This document shows, in pieces, positions 34,149-42,602 of a stretch of DNA of 64,000 bases (its first letter is position 1; each line of letters starts with the position of its first letter). The position numbers and the translations under genes were made by a program. The notes under the pieces were generated by a model that was not told where the DNA came from, searched no databases, and saw only the letters and a list, made by a program, of their open reading frames with translations. This DNA is from Polaromonas sp. 39-63-25 (GTDB lineage Bacteria; Pseudomonadota; Gammaproteobacteria; Burkholderiales; Burkholderiaceae_C), in assembly GCF_002278925.1 (NCBI RefSeq), contig NZ_NCJH01000006.1:434001-498000 (forward strand), written 5' to 3'.

Positions 34149-34850
34149 TCAATCCGCTGCTGTTTCAAGAGGTTTGGTGGCGCTGGAGAGCAGCATGATT
34201 TCCTTGGAGAACCTTACCCATTTGCTTTGCTTTCTCAAAAAACTCGGCGCTAACAGACGCGTGAGTTCGGCGAAGGGTAGCAGCCAGTAGCCTTGGCCCC
34301 AAAGAACCGGTAACTGCCGGAAACGTTCGACTTCGATGTTCTCGAAGCCGTGAATCAGCTGGATGTCGCGCAACGAGGACTGCATGAACGGCGTACGATG
34401 CGTGTAGTCCTCGAAATAGATCCGGTAGTTGAATTCCCAGTCGGGGCACAGCGTAATCACAATGCCGCCAGGCTTGAGCACCCGATAGATCTCCTGAATC
34501 AGGCGCTCGGGGTAATAAAAGTGTTCGATCACCGATTTGGAATAGATCACGTCGAAGAAATTGTCTTCGTACGGCAGCGGCTCCTTCTCCAGATCGGCGG
34601 TGCGCAGGTCGGCATCGGGGCAGTATTTCTCGGCGGAACGCGAGCGATCTACGCCGTGGCCTACCACGCCGCAGTCGATGAAGCCGCCGAGAAACTCGCC
34701 GCGGCCGCAACCGATGTCCAGCAGCTTCTGGCCTGCCTTGATCCGGTAACGATCGAACAGATAGTGCGCCAGCCGCGCGGGATAGTTGGTGAGGGGTCGG
34801 TCGGTCTCGTTGTAGACGACGTCGACATAGTCGCGTTGGGTTCTAGTCAT
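34149..34850 (-). CDS. SAM-dependent methyltransferase, class I
   Basis: The 233-residue protein has a Rossmann methyltransferase fold. Motif I is KLLDIGCGRGEFLGGF, an acidic residue follows in GHGVDRSRSAE, motif II-like sequence is DNFFDVIYSKSVIEHFYYPE, and the post-motif is RVLKPGGIVITL. It is of the Methyltransf_11 type common in polysaccharide clusters. The ATG at 34850 overlaps the stop of the VOC gene by 4 bases. The methyl acceptor is not evident. Confidence 0.85.
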   Translation of the reverse strand: MTRTQRDYVDVVYNETDRPLTNYPARLAHYLFDRYRIKAGQKLLDIGCGRGEFLGGFIDCGVVGHGVDRSRSAEKYCPDADLRTADLEKEPLPYEDNFFDVIYSKSVIEHFYYPERLIQEIYRVLKPGGIVITLCPDWEFNYRIYFEDYTHRTPFMQSSLRDIQLIHGFENIEVERFRQLPVLWGQGYWLLPFAELTRLLAPSFLRKQSKWVRFSKEIMLLSSATKPLETAAD

Positions 34851-35284
34851 GGTCTGAGCATTTCCACAAGTTCCAGAAGCACTCCGTCGGGGGCCTCGCA
34901 GTAGATGACTTTCACGGCCCCATCGGGAGAGTACTGCGGCGCGGCCTTGAAGCAAACCCCCGCGGCAGTGAGCTTCTCATAGGCTTCGTCCATGCTGGAC
35001 ACAGTCAGCGCGACATGCGTGAAGCCTGTCGAGTATGGCGTTCCGATCCAGGTCGGCTGGTCGGGATGCGAATGAAAATACAGCAGCTCGATCATGCCGC
35101 CATCGGGCGCGGTCAGCTTCGAGGTTGTGAGCCGCACGTCCTTGAGGCCCATCATGGCGTCGATGTGTGGCCCCGACTCGTCCATTTGCCGCGCCACCGT
35201 GAAGCCGAGCAGGTCGCGCCAGAAGCGCAGTGCCGCTTCGAGGTCAGCAACGACGAGACCGGTATGACGGATCTGCGTAATCAT
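34847..35284 (-). CDS. VOC-family (glyoxalase-like) metalloprotein
   Basis: The 145-residue protein is a two-module VOC fold. Module one begins IRHTGLVVADLEAALRFWRD with metal-ligand H7, and module two begins GFTHVALTVSSMDEAYEKL with a second His. Acidic ligands are the E in MIELLYFHSH and the E in GVLLELVEM. It resembles methylmalonyl-CoA epimerase and related isomerases. In this block it could epimerise a keto-sugar intermediate, but that is inference. It is coupled by 4-base overlaps to the aminotransferase gene upstream and the methyltransferase gene downstream. Confidence 0.82.
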   Translation of the reverse strand: MITQIRHTGLVVADLEAALRFWRDLLGFTVARQMDESGPHIDAMMGLKDVRLTTSKLTAPDGGMIELLYFHSHPDQPTWIGTPYSTGFTHVALTVSSMDEAYEKLTAAGVCFKAAPQYSPDGAVKVIYCEAPDGVLLELVEMLRP

Positions 35285-36657
35285 TTGGCGATTGTCTCGG
35301 CGATCGCCTCGCCGAGCACCTCGACGCCTTCGAGCAGCGCCTCGTCGGTGATCGTCAGCGGCGGACCAATTTTGATCGATTCACGCCCGGTATGCACGAC
35401 CAGCAGGCCCTTCTGCATGCAGAGTTCGGCGACCTTGCTCGTGAACGGGCCGTCGGCCGCACCGGTTTCTGGGTGTTTGAACAGCACAGCTGCGATCAGG
35501 CCTCGCCCCAGCAGGTGCGAGATACGGTCGGGGAAGCGCGCTTGCAGCTTGTGCAGCGCGGCGAAAAGCAGCTCGCCCTTTCGCGCAGTTTCGGCGACAA
35601 GGTTCCGGTTTTCCATCTCCTCGATCACAGCCAGGCCAGCAGCGCAGACCAAGGGGTTGGCCGAGTGCGTGCTGCTCATGTTGCCGACGTCCGGCAGGTC
35701 CATGATCGCGGCGCGGCCGATCACACCGGACAGCGGCACGCCGCCGCCCATGCCCTTGCCGCAGCAAATCAGGTCAGGCGTCACGCCGTAGTGCTGGAAG
35801 CCGAAAGCCTTGCCGGTCCGGCCGAAACCGGCCTGCATCTCGTCGAAGGTCAGCAGGATGGCGTGCTTTCGGCAGACGCGTTCGATTGCCTGCACATACT
35901 CCGTTGGATAGAACACCGCGCCCCAGCCCTGGAAGGTCTCGAGCATGAAGCCGCAGACGTCCTGCGCGAGGTCGATGCCGGCCTTCTCGAGTTTGGCCAA
36001 GCTTTCGGCGAGAAACGCTTCGGGCGTGCGGCCAGCCAGGGCCCACGGATAGGGGAAAGGGATGTGGTGGATGTCGGCATCCTGGTAGCCGATCCATTCG
36101 CGCTGGGCCAGGTTGCTGCTGAGCATCTGCGCGCCCATGGTGCGACCGTGCCAGTTGCCTTCAATGCAAATGATGCCGCGGCGCCGTTTTCCCTCTTTTT
36201 GCCCGTGCATGCGCATGAGTTTCAATGCGCCCTCAGTGGCTTCCGTGCCGGCCGACAGCAGAAATGCCTTTTCGAAGGGGGGACCGGCAAATTTGACGAG
36301 TTTTTCGAGGTAGCGCGCACGGCCTTCATGGGCATAGGCATAGCAGCCATACAGGGGGCGATCCAGCGCGGCTTTCATGGCAGCGGTGACGTGCCGGTTG
36401 GAGTGGCCGACATTCGCCACAAAAATTGTTGAGGTGAAGTCAATCCAGCGGTTGCCGGCAGCGTCGAAGATGCTGAAGTCCTCGGCCCGGTCCCAGACCA
36501 GCGGCAACTGGCCATGCATGGAGCGGGACTCGCAAGCCTCCAGCCGCTCCAGAACTTCACGCGTTCCCGGTGCCGGGATAGCCGTTTTGATCGTGCGGTT
36601 TGCTGTCGCGACGAAGGGAACCGGCTGCGGTTGGAGGCAAAAAGAATGTGCGGCCAT
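35281..36657 (-). CDS. Class III (acetylornithine/omega-type) PLP aminotransferase
   Basis: The 458-residue enzyme has the class III fold. It contains the SAGTEATEGALKLMR phosphate-binding region, GNWHGRTMGAQ, D272 in LLTFDEMQAGFGRTGK (binds the pyridine nitrogen) and the Schiff-base lysine K301 in LICCGKGMGGGVPLSG. Surface-sugar amination usually uses DegT-family enzymes, so a class III enzyme here is unusual. It may aminate a linear or aldehyde intermediate, or make an amino-acid-like decoration. The gene lies 9 bases after the cytidylyltransferase gene and overlaps the VOC gene by 4 bases, placing it in the same operon as the nonulosonate and heptose genes. Confidence 0.88.
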   Translation of the reverse strand: MAAHSFCLQPQPVPFVATANRTIKTAIPAPGTREVLERLEACESRSMHGQLPLVWDRAEDFSIFDAAGNRWIDFTSTIFVANVGHSNRHVTAAMKAALDRPLYGCYAYAHEGRARYLEKLVKFAGPPFEKAFLLSAGTEATEGALKLMRMHGQKEGKRRRGIICIEGNWHGRTMGAQMLSSNLAQREWIGYQDADIHHIPFPYPWALAGRTPEAFLAESLAKLEKAGIDLAQDVCGFMLETFQGWGAVFYPTEYVQAIERVCRKHAILLTFDEMQAGFGRTGKAFGFQHYGVTPDLICCGKGMGGGVPLSGVIGRAAIMDLPDVGNMSSTHSANPLVCAAGLAVIEEMENRNLVAETARKGELLFAALHKLQARFPDRISHLLGRGLIAAVLFKHPETGAADGPFTSKVAELCMQKGLLVVHTGRESIKIGPPLTITDEALLEGVEVLGEAIAETIAK

Positions 36658-36666
36658 AAAAATTTC

Positions 36667-37392
36667 TCAATTAAAAAGTTTTTGGAGGATGTCTGGAATC
36701 CGTGTGAGCTGGAATTCCAGATGTGCAAAGTCGTCTTCTGTATCGACTTCCACCACCGAAGGAGTCACAAATGGAATGACGTGGTCGCCATGCATCAGCC
36801 CCGCTTTGCGGATGAATGCAGTAGACAGCACATCGACATAGCCATTGGCCTGGTAGGTGCTCGGGAATTGCTGGCGGGCATTGTTGGCACTGTCCAGCGC
36901 GGTGTTGTCGGCCCCGAGGCGCTTGAGCTGGCCGCCTGCCGCCATTTCAAAAGTTTTGTAAGCTGACTCGGGCATTTCGTGGACTGACCGCAAAGCTGTC
37001 GCGTGAGGCGTGTCCATAAAGGCTTTCACCGCATTGTCAATCAGTTGCGGGTCGCGCAAGGGGGTTGTAGGCCGTATGTGAACCAGATAGTCGGGCTCGC
37101 CCGCTTCTGCTGCAAGCCAGTCCAGCGCGTGAACGATGAAGTCATAGTCGGTTGAACGGTCGCCAGAGATCGCCTCAGGACGCAGAAAGGGCGCTTCGGC
37201 ACCGAGCTTGGTCGCCAGAGCAGCGTACTCTGCCGAATCAGTAGAAACAATGACACGGTCAATCCTGGACGACTTGAGGCACGCGGCTATGGACCAGGCC
37301 AGCAGCGAATGGCCTCCCAACAAGCGCACATTCTTGTTGGGCACGCCCTTGGAGCCGGCACGGGCCGGAATGAGGGCTACGACTTTGGTCAT
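36667..37392 (-). CDS. neuA: CMP-nonulosonate cytidylyltransferase (NeuA/LegF-like)
   Basis: The 241-residue enzyme has the CMP-sialate synthetase hallmark IPARAGSKGVPNKNVRLLGG near the N terminus, then VIVSTDSAEYAALA, FLRPEAISGDRSTDYDFI, HIRPTTPLRDP and the C-terminal VDTEDDFAHLE. It activates a 2-keto-3-deoxy-nonulosonic acid with CTP. The start is ATG 37392 with AGGAG eight bases upstream; a TTG at 37398 is less likely. Which sugar acid (sialic, legionaminic, pseudaminic or another) is not decided by the sequence; the short, mobile-loop-free form is more like LegF/PseF than the large animal enzyme. Confidence 0.88.
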   Translation of the reverse strand: MTKVVALIPARAGSKGVPNKNVRLLGGHSLLAWSIAACLKSSRIDRVIVSTDSAEYAALATKLGAEAPFLRPEAISGDRSTDYDFIVHALDWLAAEAGEPDYLVHIRPTTPLRDPQLIDNAVKAFMDTPHATALRSVHEMPESAYKTFEMAAGGQLKRLGADNTALDSANNARQQFPSTYQANGYVDVLSTAFIRKAGLMHGDHVIPFVTPSVVEVDTEDDFAHLEFQLTRIPDILQKLFN

Positions 37393-37394
37393 CT

Positions 37395-38000
37395 TCAACT
37401 CTCCTTCAGGAAATAGCCGGCTTCAACCAAGCCGCAGACGATATGGCCGATCAGGATGTGGCACTCCTGAATTCGTGCGGTCTCGGATGAGGGAATACAT
37501 ATGCAATCGCACATCTGGCCGAGCCGCCCCCCGCCCGCGCCCGTCCATGCAACGGTGGTGACACCCAGCTCTTTCGCAACCGACACCGCTGCCAGAATAT
37601 TGGCGCTGTTGCCGCTGGTGGATATGGGAATGAAAACATCTTCAGGTTTTGCTATGGCCTGAAGTTCCCGCGCAAAGATCTGTTCGTAGCCATAGTCGTT
37701 GCCGATGGCGCTGATGGCCGAGTTGTTGGTGGCCAAAGCCAGGGAAGCCAGTGGCGCCCTATCAAAAAGGAAACGTGAGGTGAATTCCGCGGACAGGTGC
37801 TGGGCGTCGGCAAAACTGCCGCCGTTGCCGGCAAAGATAATTTTGCCCCCGGACCTCAGGGCTGCAATGCAGCTTAGTGCCAGCTGACGTATCTGGTTCA
37901 GCAACTGTTCATCGGCCAGGAGTTTTTCCTTGACGGCAATGGACGCGCGTATTTGTACCTTTAGTTCACCTAGAGCTTGCGTTGTTGCGTGCAGTTCCAT
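37395..38000 (-). CDS. gmhA: Phosphoheptose isomerase (SIS domain, GmhA)
   Basis: The 201-residue SIS protein matches sedoheptulose-7-phosphate isomerase. It has GGKIIFAGNGGSFADAQHLS, SLALATNNSAISAIGND, PISTSGNSANILAAV and the C-terminal ARIQECHILIGHIVCGLVE containing the zinc- and catalysis-related residues. It converts sedoheptulose 7-phosphate to D-glycero-D-manno-heptose 7-phosphate, the first step of the heptose route completed by the hddA, gmhB and hddC genes nearby. The start is ATG 38000; a GTG at 38012, overlapping the NeuB stop, is possible. The core-LPS copy of gmhA presumably lies elsewhere. Confidence 0.85.
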   Translation of the reverse strand: MELHATTQALGELKVQIRASIAVKEKLLADEQLLNQIRQLALSCIAALRSGGKIIFAGNGGSFADAQHLSAEFTSRFLFDRAPLASLALATNNSAISAIGNDYGYEQIFARELQAIAKPEDVFIPISTSGNSANILAAVSVAKELGVTTVAWTGAGGGRLGQMCDCICIPSSETARIQECHILIGHIVCGLVEAGYFLKES

Positions 38001-38008
38001 GGGCACGT

Positions 38009-39901
38009 TCACAGCGTGCCTTCCAGTTTTTCCAGCGCAATCCAGAAGCCTTCGCCGCCGTTTTTGTGGCCTTGCCAGATTTCGGGGATGAAGGATGCCT
38101 GGGGGCAACCTTTGCGAAGAATTTCTCCGAGGCGCACAAAGTCGATATCGCCCTCACCGATTTGCAGCCCCTCCCCGTTCAGGCCCTCGGCGTCGCCTAG
38201 GTGAAGATGCGCAGACAGCGGTGCGATCTTCTCGGCGAAGTCGTAAAAATCGATGCCGAAATGGTTGCAGGTCAGACGCGTGTGCGAGATGTCGAAGCAC
38301 ATGCGCAAGTGCAAACGCTTGCACCATTCGACGATTTCCTCGATGCGCACAAAGATGTTCTGGAAGCGCTGGCCACCAAAATGCCAGGGGAAGGGGGCCA
38401 TGGTCTGAGGAATCAGTTCCACACCGTCCATGTCCAGTTCGGTCAGGCTTTTCGCAAACCGCTCGTAGTAGGCCTGAATCACCGACGAGGGCAATGGCTC
38501 GTCCATGGTGAAACCGCCAATGTTGGCGACGATCATGGGGCGCGTGGTTTGTGGAAAGAATCGTTTCAAATCTCGTGTGATGTTGATGACACGCTGCGTT
38601 TCCTGCACCGACTGGGCGCGATAGGCTTCATCAGGTGAAGCCAGGTCCATCAGCCGGCTGTTTGCAAACAGCTCTGGTGCATGGACGACAAAACCACAGG
38701 GGTAAGTGCCTTTCAGAAAATCATCGGGCTTGAGCTCCATGTCGGAATAAGACAAGTGAAACTCAAACAGATCGGGCTTGATGCGCGCGTTGTATTCCTG
38801 GAAGTCGTGGTACCTGACCGGTACACCCCAAGGGCGCTGGAATGAGTAAGGGCGCGGCTCGATGCGCTCGTCCCTGAGATCAGACGGGTAAAAGAAGTCT
38901 TCAAGGTTCAGGTCATGCTGAAGGGTACGCCCCAACAGCTTCTCGTAGTGCTGGGGTGAAAGCCCCTGGCCCGGACTGCGCACCTGAACGTGTTCGGGCT
39001 TGATGACCGTCCCCTTCGTCAATGCCATCGCTGCCACCAGGCTTTTGCCCAGGTTTTCACGGTTGATCATTTCGCCCTGGGAAATGCGGCGTTCGCGCCC
39101 ATCACCCAGTGCCTGTTCGATCTCGCGGATGCCCTCGATGAGGCGCTTGAACTCTGCATGCTCCAGGCTGGCGGCATGGTCCGGGCCTTCCATGCTGCGA
39201 TCCAGCGTAAAGTGGCGCTCCACGACGCAGGCGCCCAAGCCCACTGCGGCCAGAGTCACGGCTATGCCGCGTTCGTGGCCGGAGTAGCCGACCAGCGGAT
39301 GAATCCCGCGCAGCTTTTCCATCCATCTGAGGTGGATGTCATGCAGCGGTGCCGGGTAGGTGCTGTTGCAGTGAAGCAATACAAACCCGGCTTTTCGTTT
39401 GTTCAGGAAATCAGCGGTGATCTGCACTTCTTCGCGCGAGCTCATACCGGTTGAAAGAATCAGCGGCTTGCCGGTGGCGCACAGTTTTTCCAGCAGGGGC
39501 AGATTGGTCAGGTCGGCCGACGCCACCTTGTAGGCAGGCACACCCATGCCTTCGAGCACATCGACGCTTTTGTTGTCCCAAGGCGTGCAGAGGTAGAGGA
39601 TACCCTTGGCCGCGCAATACGCGGCCAATTCCCGGTGCTGGTCTATCGAGAGTTCGAAGCGCCGCAGCAGGTCGAGCACGTATTCAGTGCCTAGATCTTC
39701 TCCGTCTTTGCGCAGGGTGCGTTGGCGATAGACCTCGTCGAGGTTGCGCATCTGGAATTTGGCGCAATCCGCGCCCATCTCCACCGCGAGGTCGACCATC
39801 TGCAAGGCGCGCTCGTAGCTGCCGTTGTGGTTGTTGCCGATCTCGGCAATCACAAAAGCCCGGTCCGCTCCGATCTCAAAGTTGGCGATGCTGATAGTCA
39901 T
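38009..39901 (-). CDS. neuB: NeuB-type nonulosonate synthase fused to a TIM-barrel isomerase domain
   Basis: The protein is 630 residues, nearly twice the usual NeuB length (about 340-350). Residues 5-270 form the PEP-condensing barrel: FVIAEIGNNHNGSYERAL, KFQMRNLDEVY, YKVASADLTNLPLLE, LILSTGMSS, LHCNSTYPAP, GYSGHERG and the VVERHFTLDRSMEGPDHA block. Residues about 282-338 are the SAF domain (SLVAAMALTKGTVI, SPGQGLSP). Residues about 355-630 form a second barrel like the xylose-isomerase/AP-endonuclease group, with CFDISHTRLTCNHFG, HLHLGDAEGLNGEG and FIPEIWQGH. NeuB joins a 6-carbon N-acyl aldose to phosphoenolpyruvate; the added barrel might isomerise or epimerise the substrate. The gene overlaps the kinase gene by 4 bases. 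Confidence 0.88.
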   Translation of the reverse strand: MTISIANFEIGADRAFVIAEIGNNHNGSYERALQMVDLAVEMGADCAKFQMRNLDEVYRQRTLRKDGEDLGTEYVLDLLRRFELSIDQHRELAAYCAAKGILYLCTPWDNKSVDVLEGMGVPAYKVASADLTNLPLLEKLCATGKPLILSTGMSSREEVQITADFLNKRKAGFVLLHCNSTYPAPLHDIHLRWMEKLRGIHPLVGYSGHERGIAVTLAAVGLGACVVERHFTLDRSMEGPDHAASLEHAEFKRLIEGIREIEQALGDGRERRISQGEMINRENLGKSLVAAMALTKGTVIKPEHVQVRSPGQGLSPQHYEKLLGRTLQHDLNLEDFFYPSDLRDERIEPRPYSFQRPWGVPVRYHDFQEYNARIKPDLFEFHLSYSDMELKPDDFLKGTYPCGFVVHAPELFANSRLMDLASPDEAYRAQSVQETQRVINITRDLKRFFPQTTRPMIVANIGGFTMDEPLPSSVIQAYYERFAKSLTELDMDGVELIPQTMAPFPWHFGGQRFQNIFVRIEEIVEWCKRLHLRMCFDISHTRLTCNHFGIDFYDFAEKIAPLSAHLHLGDAEGLNGEGLQIGEGDIDFVRLGEILRKGCPQASFIPEIWQGHKNGGEGFWIALEKLEGTL

Positions 39902-41286
39902 GAATTTTCCGGGTGGGGTTGATTTTTGCCTTCGCGCGACGACCAGGCGCGCAAGCCTTCCTGTTCGAAGCGGAACGGACGCACCTTGAGTCCCAGGCTT
40001 TCGAGTTTGGCGATCAGTTGGTGTTTGCGGAATGGCGTGACGTAAAAAAGAAAAAAGCCACCGCCGCCTGCGCCGAGCAGCTTGCCGCCGACGGCCCCGT
40101 TGGCGCAGGCTTCCTCATAGATCTGGTCGAGCCGGCTACTGGATATCTTGCTGCTGAACTGGCGTTTGAACTGCCAGGCCTCATGCAACGACTGTCCGAA
40201 CTGCAGCAATCGCCCCCTTAGCAGGTGATTGCGCATGCGGTAGGTCAGCTCGACATTGGACTGAACCTTTTGCCGGATTCCTTCCTGTTGCATATGGTTG
40301 CGCTGGTCCTCATGGATGTCGCCCGAATCATGCGGCGTGCCGGTGTCGCAAAGAACAAGACTTTCTTCAAGTTCAAGCTGGACATCGGTCGGAATCCGTA
40401 GCGGATGGACGATATTCTGGTCCATGCGAAATTCCATAAAATTGAAACCGCCGAAAACGGTCGCGTACTGGTCTTGCCAGCCGCCAGCGACGCCAAGATA
40501 GAGGCGCTCGGCCTGGAACGCGAGTTCGGCGACTTCATGCGAATCCCAGCGGTCCTGGCGGAACTGATTGAAGCAGCCGAGCACGGTCGCGGAAACAACG
40601 GCGGAACCACCAAGGCCTGAATTCATCGGAAAATCGGAGTGCAGATACAACTCGAATCCGAAATCAGGATGAACGGTCTTGAGCAGGGCCTGAATAAGCC
40701 CGAAGTCACCTTTTAGACCCAGCACGCCTTGAAGATCTTCGGCTTCAAGCGATGTGCCCAGATCCCGCGAATGAATCCGGATCCGTGCGTCGCTGCGCTT
40801 GCGAAGCGTGGCGTGACTGTACAGGGAAATGGTCGTGTTGATGACCGCGCCCCCTTCGCCCGCAAAGAAGTGCGTGAGATCAGAACCGCCGCCGCCAAAA
40901 CTGATGCGCACCGGTGAGCGGGCTCTTGCATAGATGGGCCCTTCTCTTTGCGCGGGAAGGTAATCCCTGCTGACGATACCCGCCAGCTTGCCGGTCTGAT
41001 CGAGCAAAGGGATAACCTGAATCCGGTTATCCAGCTGCTTCAGCAAAAGCTCACGCGGCGTGGAGCTGTCGGCCCACACGAAGCTGGGGTTGGCGCAAGA
41101 AGAAATTAGATCGTCCAGCGATGCGCCGTCGAGCAGCTTGCGCCGGATATCGCCATCCGTCGCAAGCCCCGTGGTCCGGCCTTTGGCGTTCATCGTCAGG
41201 ACGATCCCGTGGTGGTTCGCCTCGATCTGTACAAGCGCTTCGCGCAGGGATGCCGATTCGGAAATCAGAAATACATTAAGACTCAC
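39898..41286 (-). CDS. hddA: CBS-domain pair fused to a heptose-7-phosphate C1-kinase (HddA-like GHMP kinase)
   Basis: The 462-residue protein is longer than stand-alone HddA (about 340-350). Residues 5-115 form a CBS-pair (LREALVQIEANHHGIVLTMN, TGLATDGDIRRKLLDG, IQVIPLLDQTGKLAGIVSRD), a module that usually senses adenylates. From about 122 the GHMP kinase has motif 1 RSPVRISFGGGGSDLTHFF, the ATP-binding PMNSGLGGSAVVSATVL and motif 3 GGKLLGAGGGGFFLFY. HddA phosphorylates D-glycero-alpha-D-manno-heptose 7-phosphate at C1. The start is GTG 41286 overlapping the hddC stop. CBS domains in glycan clusters are more often seen on nucleotidyltransferases such as PtmE; here one is on the kinase. Confidence 0.85.
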   Translation of the reverse strand: MSLNVFLISESASLREALVQIEANHHGIVLTMNAKGRTTGLATDGDIRRKLLDGASLDDLISSCANPSFVWADSSTPRELLLKQLDNRIQVIPLLDQTGKLAGIVSRDYLPAQREGPIYARARSPVRISFGGGGSDLTHFFAGEGGAVINTTISLYSHATLRKRSDARIRIHSRDLGTSLEAEDLQGVLGLKGDFGLIQALLKTVHPDFGFELYLHSDFPMNSGLGGSAVVSATVLGCFNQFRQDRWDSHEVAELAFQAERLYLGVAGGWQDQYATVFGGFNFMEFRMDQNIVHPLRIPTDVQLELEESLVLCDTGTPHDSGDIHEDQRNHMQQEGIRQKVQSNVELTYRMRNHLLRGRLLQFGQSLHEAWQFKRQFSSKISSSRLDQIYEEACANGAVGGKLLGAGGGGFFLFYVTPFRKHQLIAKLESLGLKVRPFRFEQEGLRAWSSREGKNQPHPENS

Positions 41287-41999
41287 AAAGTACCTGCTTT
41301 CTGAGACTCAATCCACCGGCAAAACCGGAAATAGTCAGCTGGAATACCGATGTCGACAAATTCGGTGTGTAATGGCACCGCCGTGAGTTCACCCGTGCTG
41401 GCCAGACTCGGGAAGACTTCGTCCTCAATCGAGAAAGGCCGACCGTCCCAGTCCCGGAACAGGTTGGCGTCAAGCCGGTACATGCCGGCATTGATCCAGC
41501 CCGGACCAACGCTGTTCTTTTTTTCGGTAAACGTACTTATTTTATGGCCTGCTATTTCCACGCGACCATATCTTTCGGTATTGTCGACATGCACGACGCT
41601 CATGGCTGGCGCCTGGGCATCGCCCAGCCGGTTCAAGCTCTCGCCCAGCCATGTGTCCGCGTTGGCGACGAGGAACGCCTCCTCCAGGCCGAGTTCCCGC
41701 ACCGCGTAGGCAATCGCGCCGCCAGTACCGAGTGGCACAGCTTCGGTCAAGGTATCAAGCTCACAGTGGCGGAGGCTGTCGGACGTCCTTTTTTCCATGA
41801 GGAATTGCTCAATCAGTGGCGCCTGATGATGTAACAGGAACGTCATCCGGACGATTCCCTGTGCTGCCCAATGATCGATCAGATAGGCGAGGTAGGGCTG
41901 GCCGGCCACCGGCGCGAGGGGTTTCGGTAGTTCCGGCACCGCAGCGCGCAGGCGCGTGCCAAATCCGCCTGCCAGGACCAGAAGGTGATCCGGCTTCAT
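41283..41999 (-). CDS. hddC: D-glycero-alpha-D-manno-heptose 1-phosphate guanylyltransferase (HddC-like)
   Basis: The 238-residue nucleotidyltransferase starts HLLVLAGGFGTRLRAAVPEL followed by PKPLAPVAGQPYLAYLIDHW. It has LGTGGAIAYAV, the metal-binding VANADTWLG, ERYGRVEI and WINAGMYRLD. HddC makes GDP-D-glycero-alpha-D-manno-heptose, the donor for heptose residues in O-antigens, S-layer glycans and capsules. It sits between hddA and gmhB with 4-base overlaps on both sides, which supports the assignment over other sugar-1-phosphate nucleotidyltransferases. Confidence 0.87.
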   Translation of the reverse strand: MKPDHLLVLAGGFGTRLRAAVPELPKPLAPVAGQPYLAYLIDHWAAQGIVRMTFLLHHQAPLIEQFLMEKRTSDSLRHCELDTLTEAVPLGTGGAIAYAVRELGLEEAFLVANADTWLGESLNRLGDAQAPAMSVVHVDNTERYGRVEIAGHKISTFTEKKNSVGPGWINAGMYRLDANLFRDWDGRPFSIEDEVFPSLASTGELTAVPLHTEFVDIGIPADYFRFCRWIESQKAGTL

Positions 42000-42571
42000 G
42001 CGCTATCCCTCATCGTCTGGAGCAGCCAGGCAGTGACCTGTGCGAAGTCCTGGCAGACGGCAAATTTGTCCGTCAGTCCCGCCTGGGTGAGTTCGTGATC
42101 CAGGTCGTGGACGCCTGTGTTCACGCCTACACCTTGACAGCCGATGTTGGAGGCGGTCAGCAAGTCCGTCAGGTTGTCTCCGACGTAACACATGTCGGCC
42201 GGCGCAAGTCGATAGCGGACCAGCAATTCGCAACCAAATCGCGGCGAGGGCTTGCGATAGGCCATCACCTGCTGCGGCGATTCAGGAGAGATGCAGATTT
42301 CCTCGAAAACATTCGTGTCGAAATCGAGCTTGCGAATGAGCTCCTCGTTGCATCGTATGACGGCCTCAATCGGGAAGTAGCCACGTCCCACACCGGACTG
42401 GTTGGTATGCAGGAACAATTTATGACCCGCCAGTTTGAGTTGCGACAAACCCTCGCGGACTCCTGGGAGGAGTTCGACCTGGGTTGGGTCGCAGAGATAG
42501 GGAACATGGCGAATCAGTGTTCCATCGCGATCAAACACGATCAGTTTTGACGCCTGACGAGGAGTTGACAT
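41996..42571 (-). CDS. gmhB: D,D-heptose 1,7-bisphosphate phosphatase (GmhB-like HAD hydrolase)
   Basis: With the ATG at 42571 this is a 191-residue HAD protein, the size of GmhB. It has the nucleophile motif LIVFDRDGTLIRHV, motif II in LFLHTNQSGVGRGYF, a lysine in YRKPSPRFG and motif IV CYVGDNLTDLLTASNIG. GmhB removes the C7 phosphate between the HddA and HddC steps. The cysteine-rich zinc loop of E. coli GmhB is not evident: only one cysteine (ICISPESPQQ) is seen there, so specificity could be altered. It starts 31 bases after the methyltransferase gene. Confidence 0.82.
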   Translation of the reverse strand: MSTPRQASKLIVFDRDGTLIRHVPYLCDPTQVELLPGVREGLSQLKLAGHKLFLHTNQSGVGRGYFPIEAVIRCNEELIRKLDFDTNVFEEICISPESPQQVMAYRKPSPRFGCELLVRYRLAPADMCYVGDNLTDLLTASNIGCQGVGVNTGVHDLDHELTQAGLTDKFAVCQDFAQVTAWLLQTMRDSA

Positions 42572-42602
42572 GGGCAATCGGCCAGGCGCGCTTGACACTT
42601 GT

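Noticed and set aside
32849-34198. A 449-codon plus-strand open frame
   Set aside because: Antisense to an SDR gene and the TIM-barrel gene, both with clear catalytic motifs.
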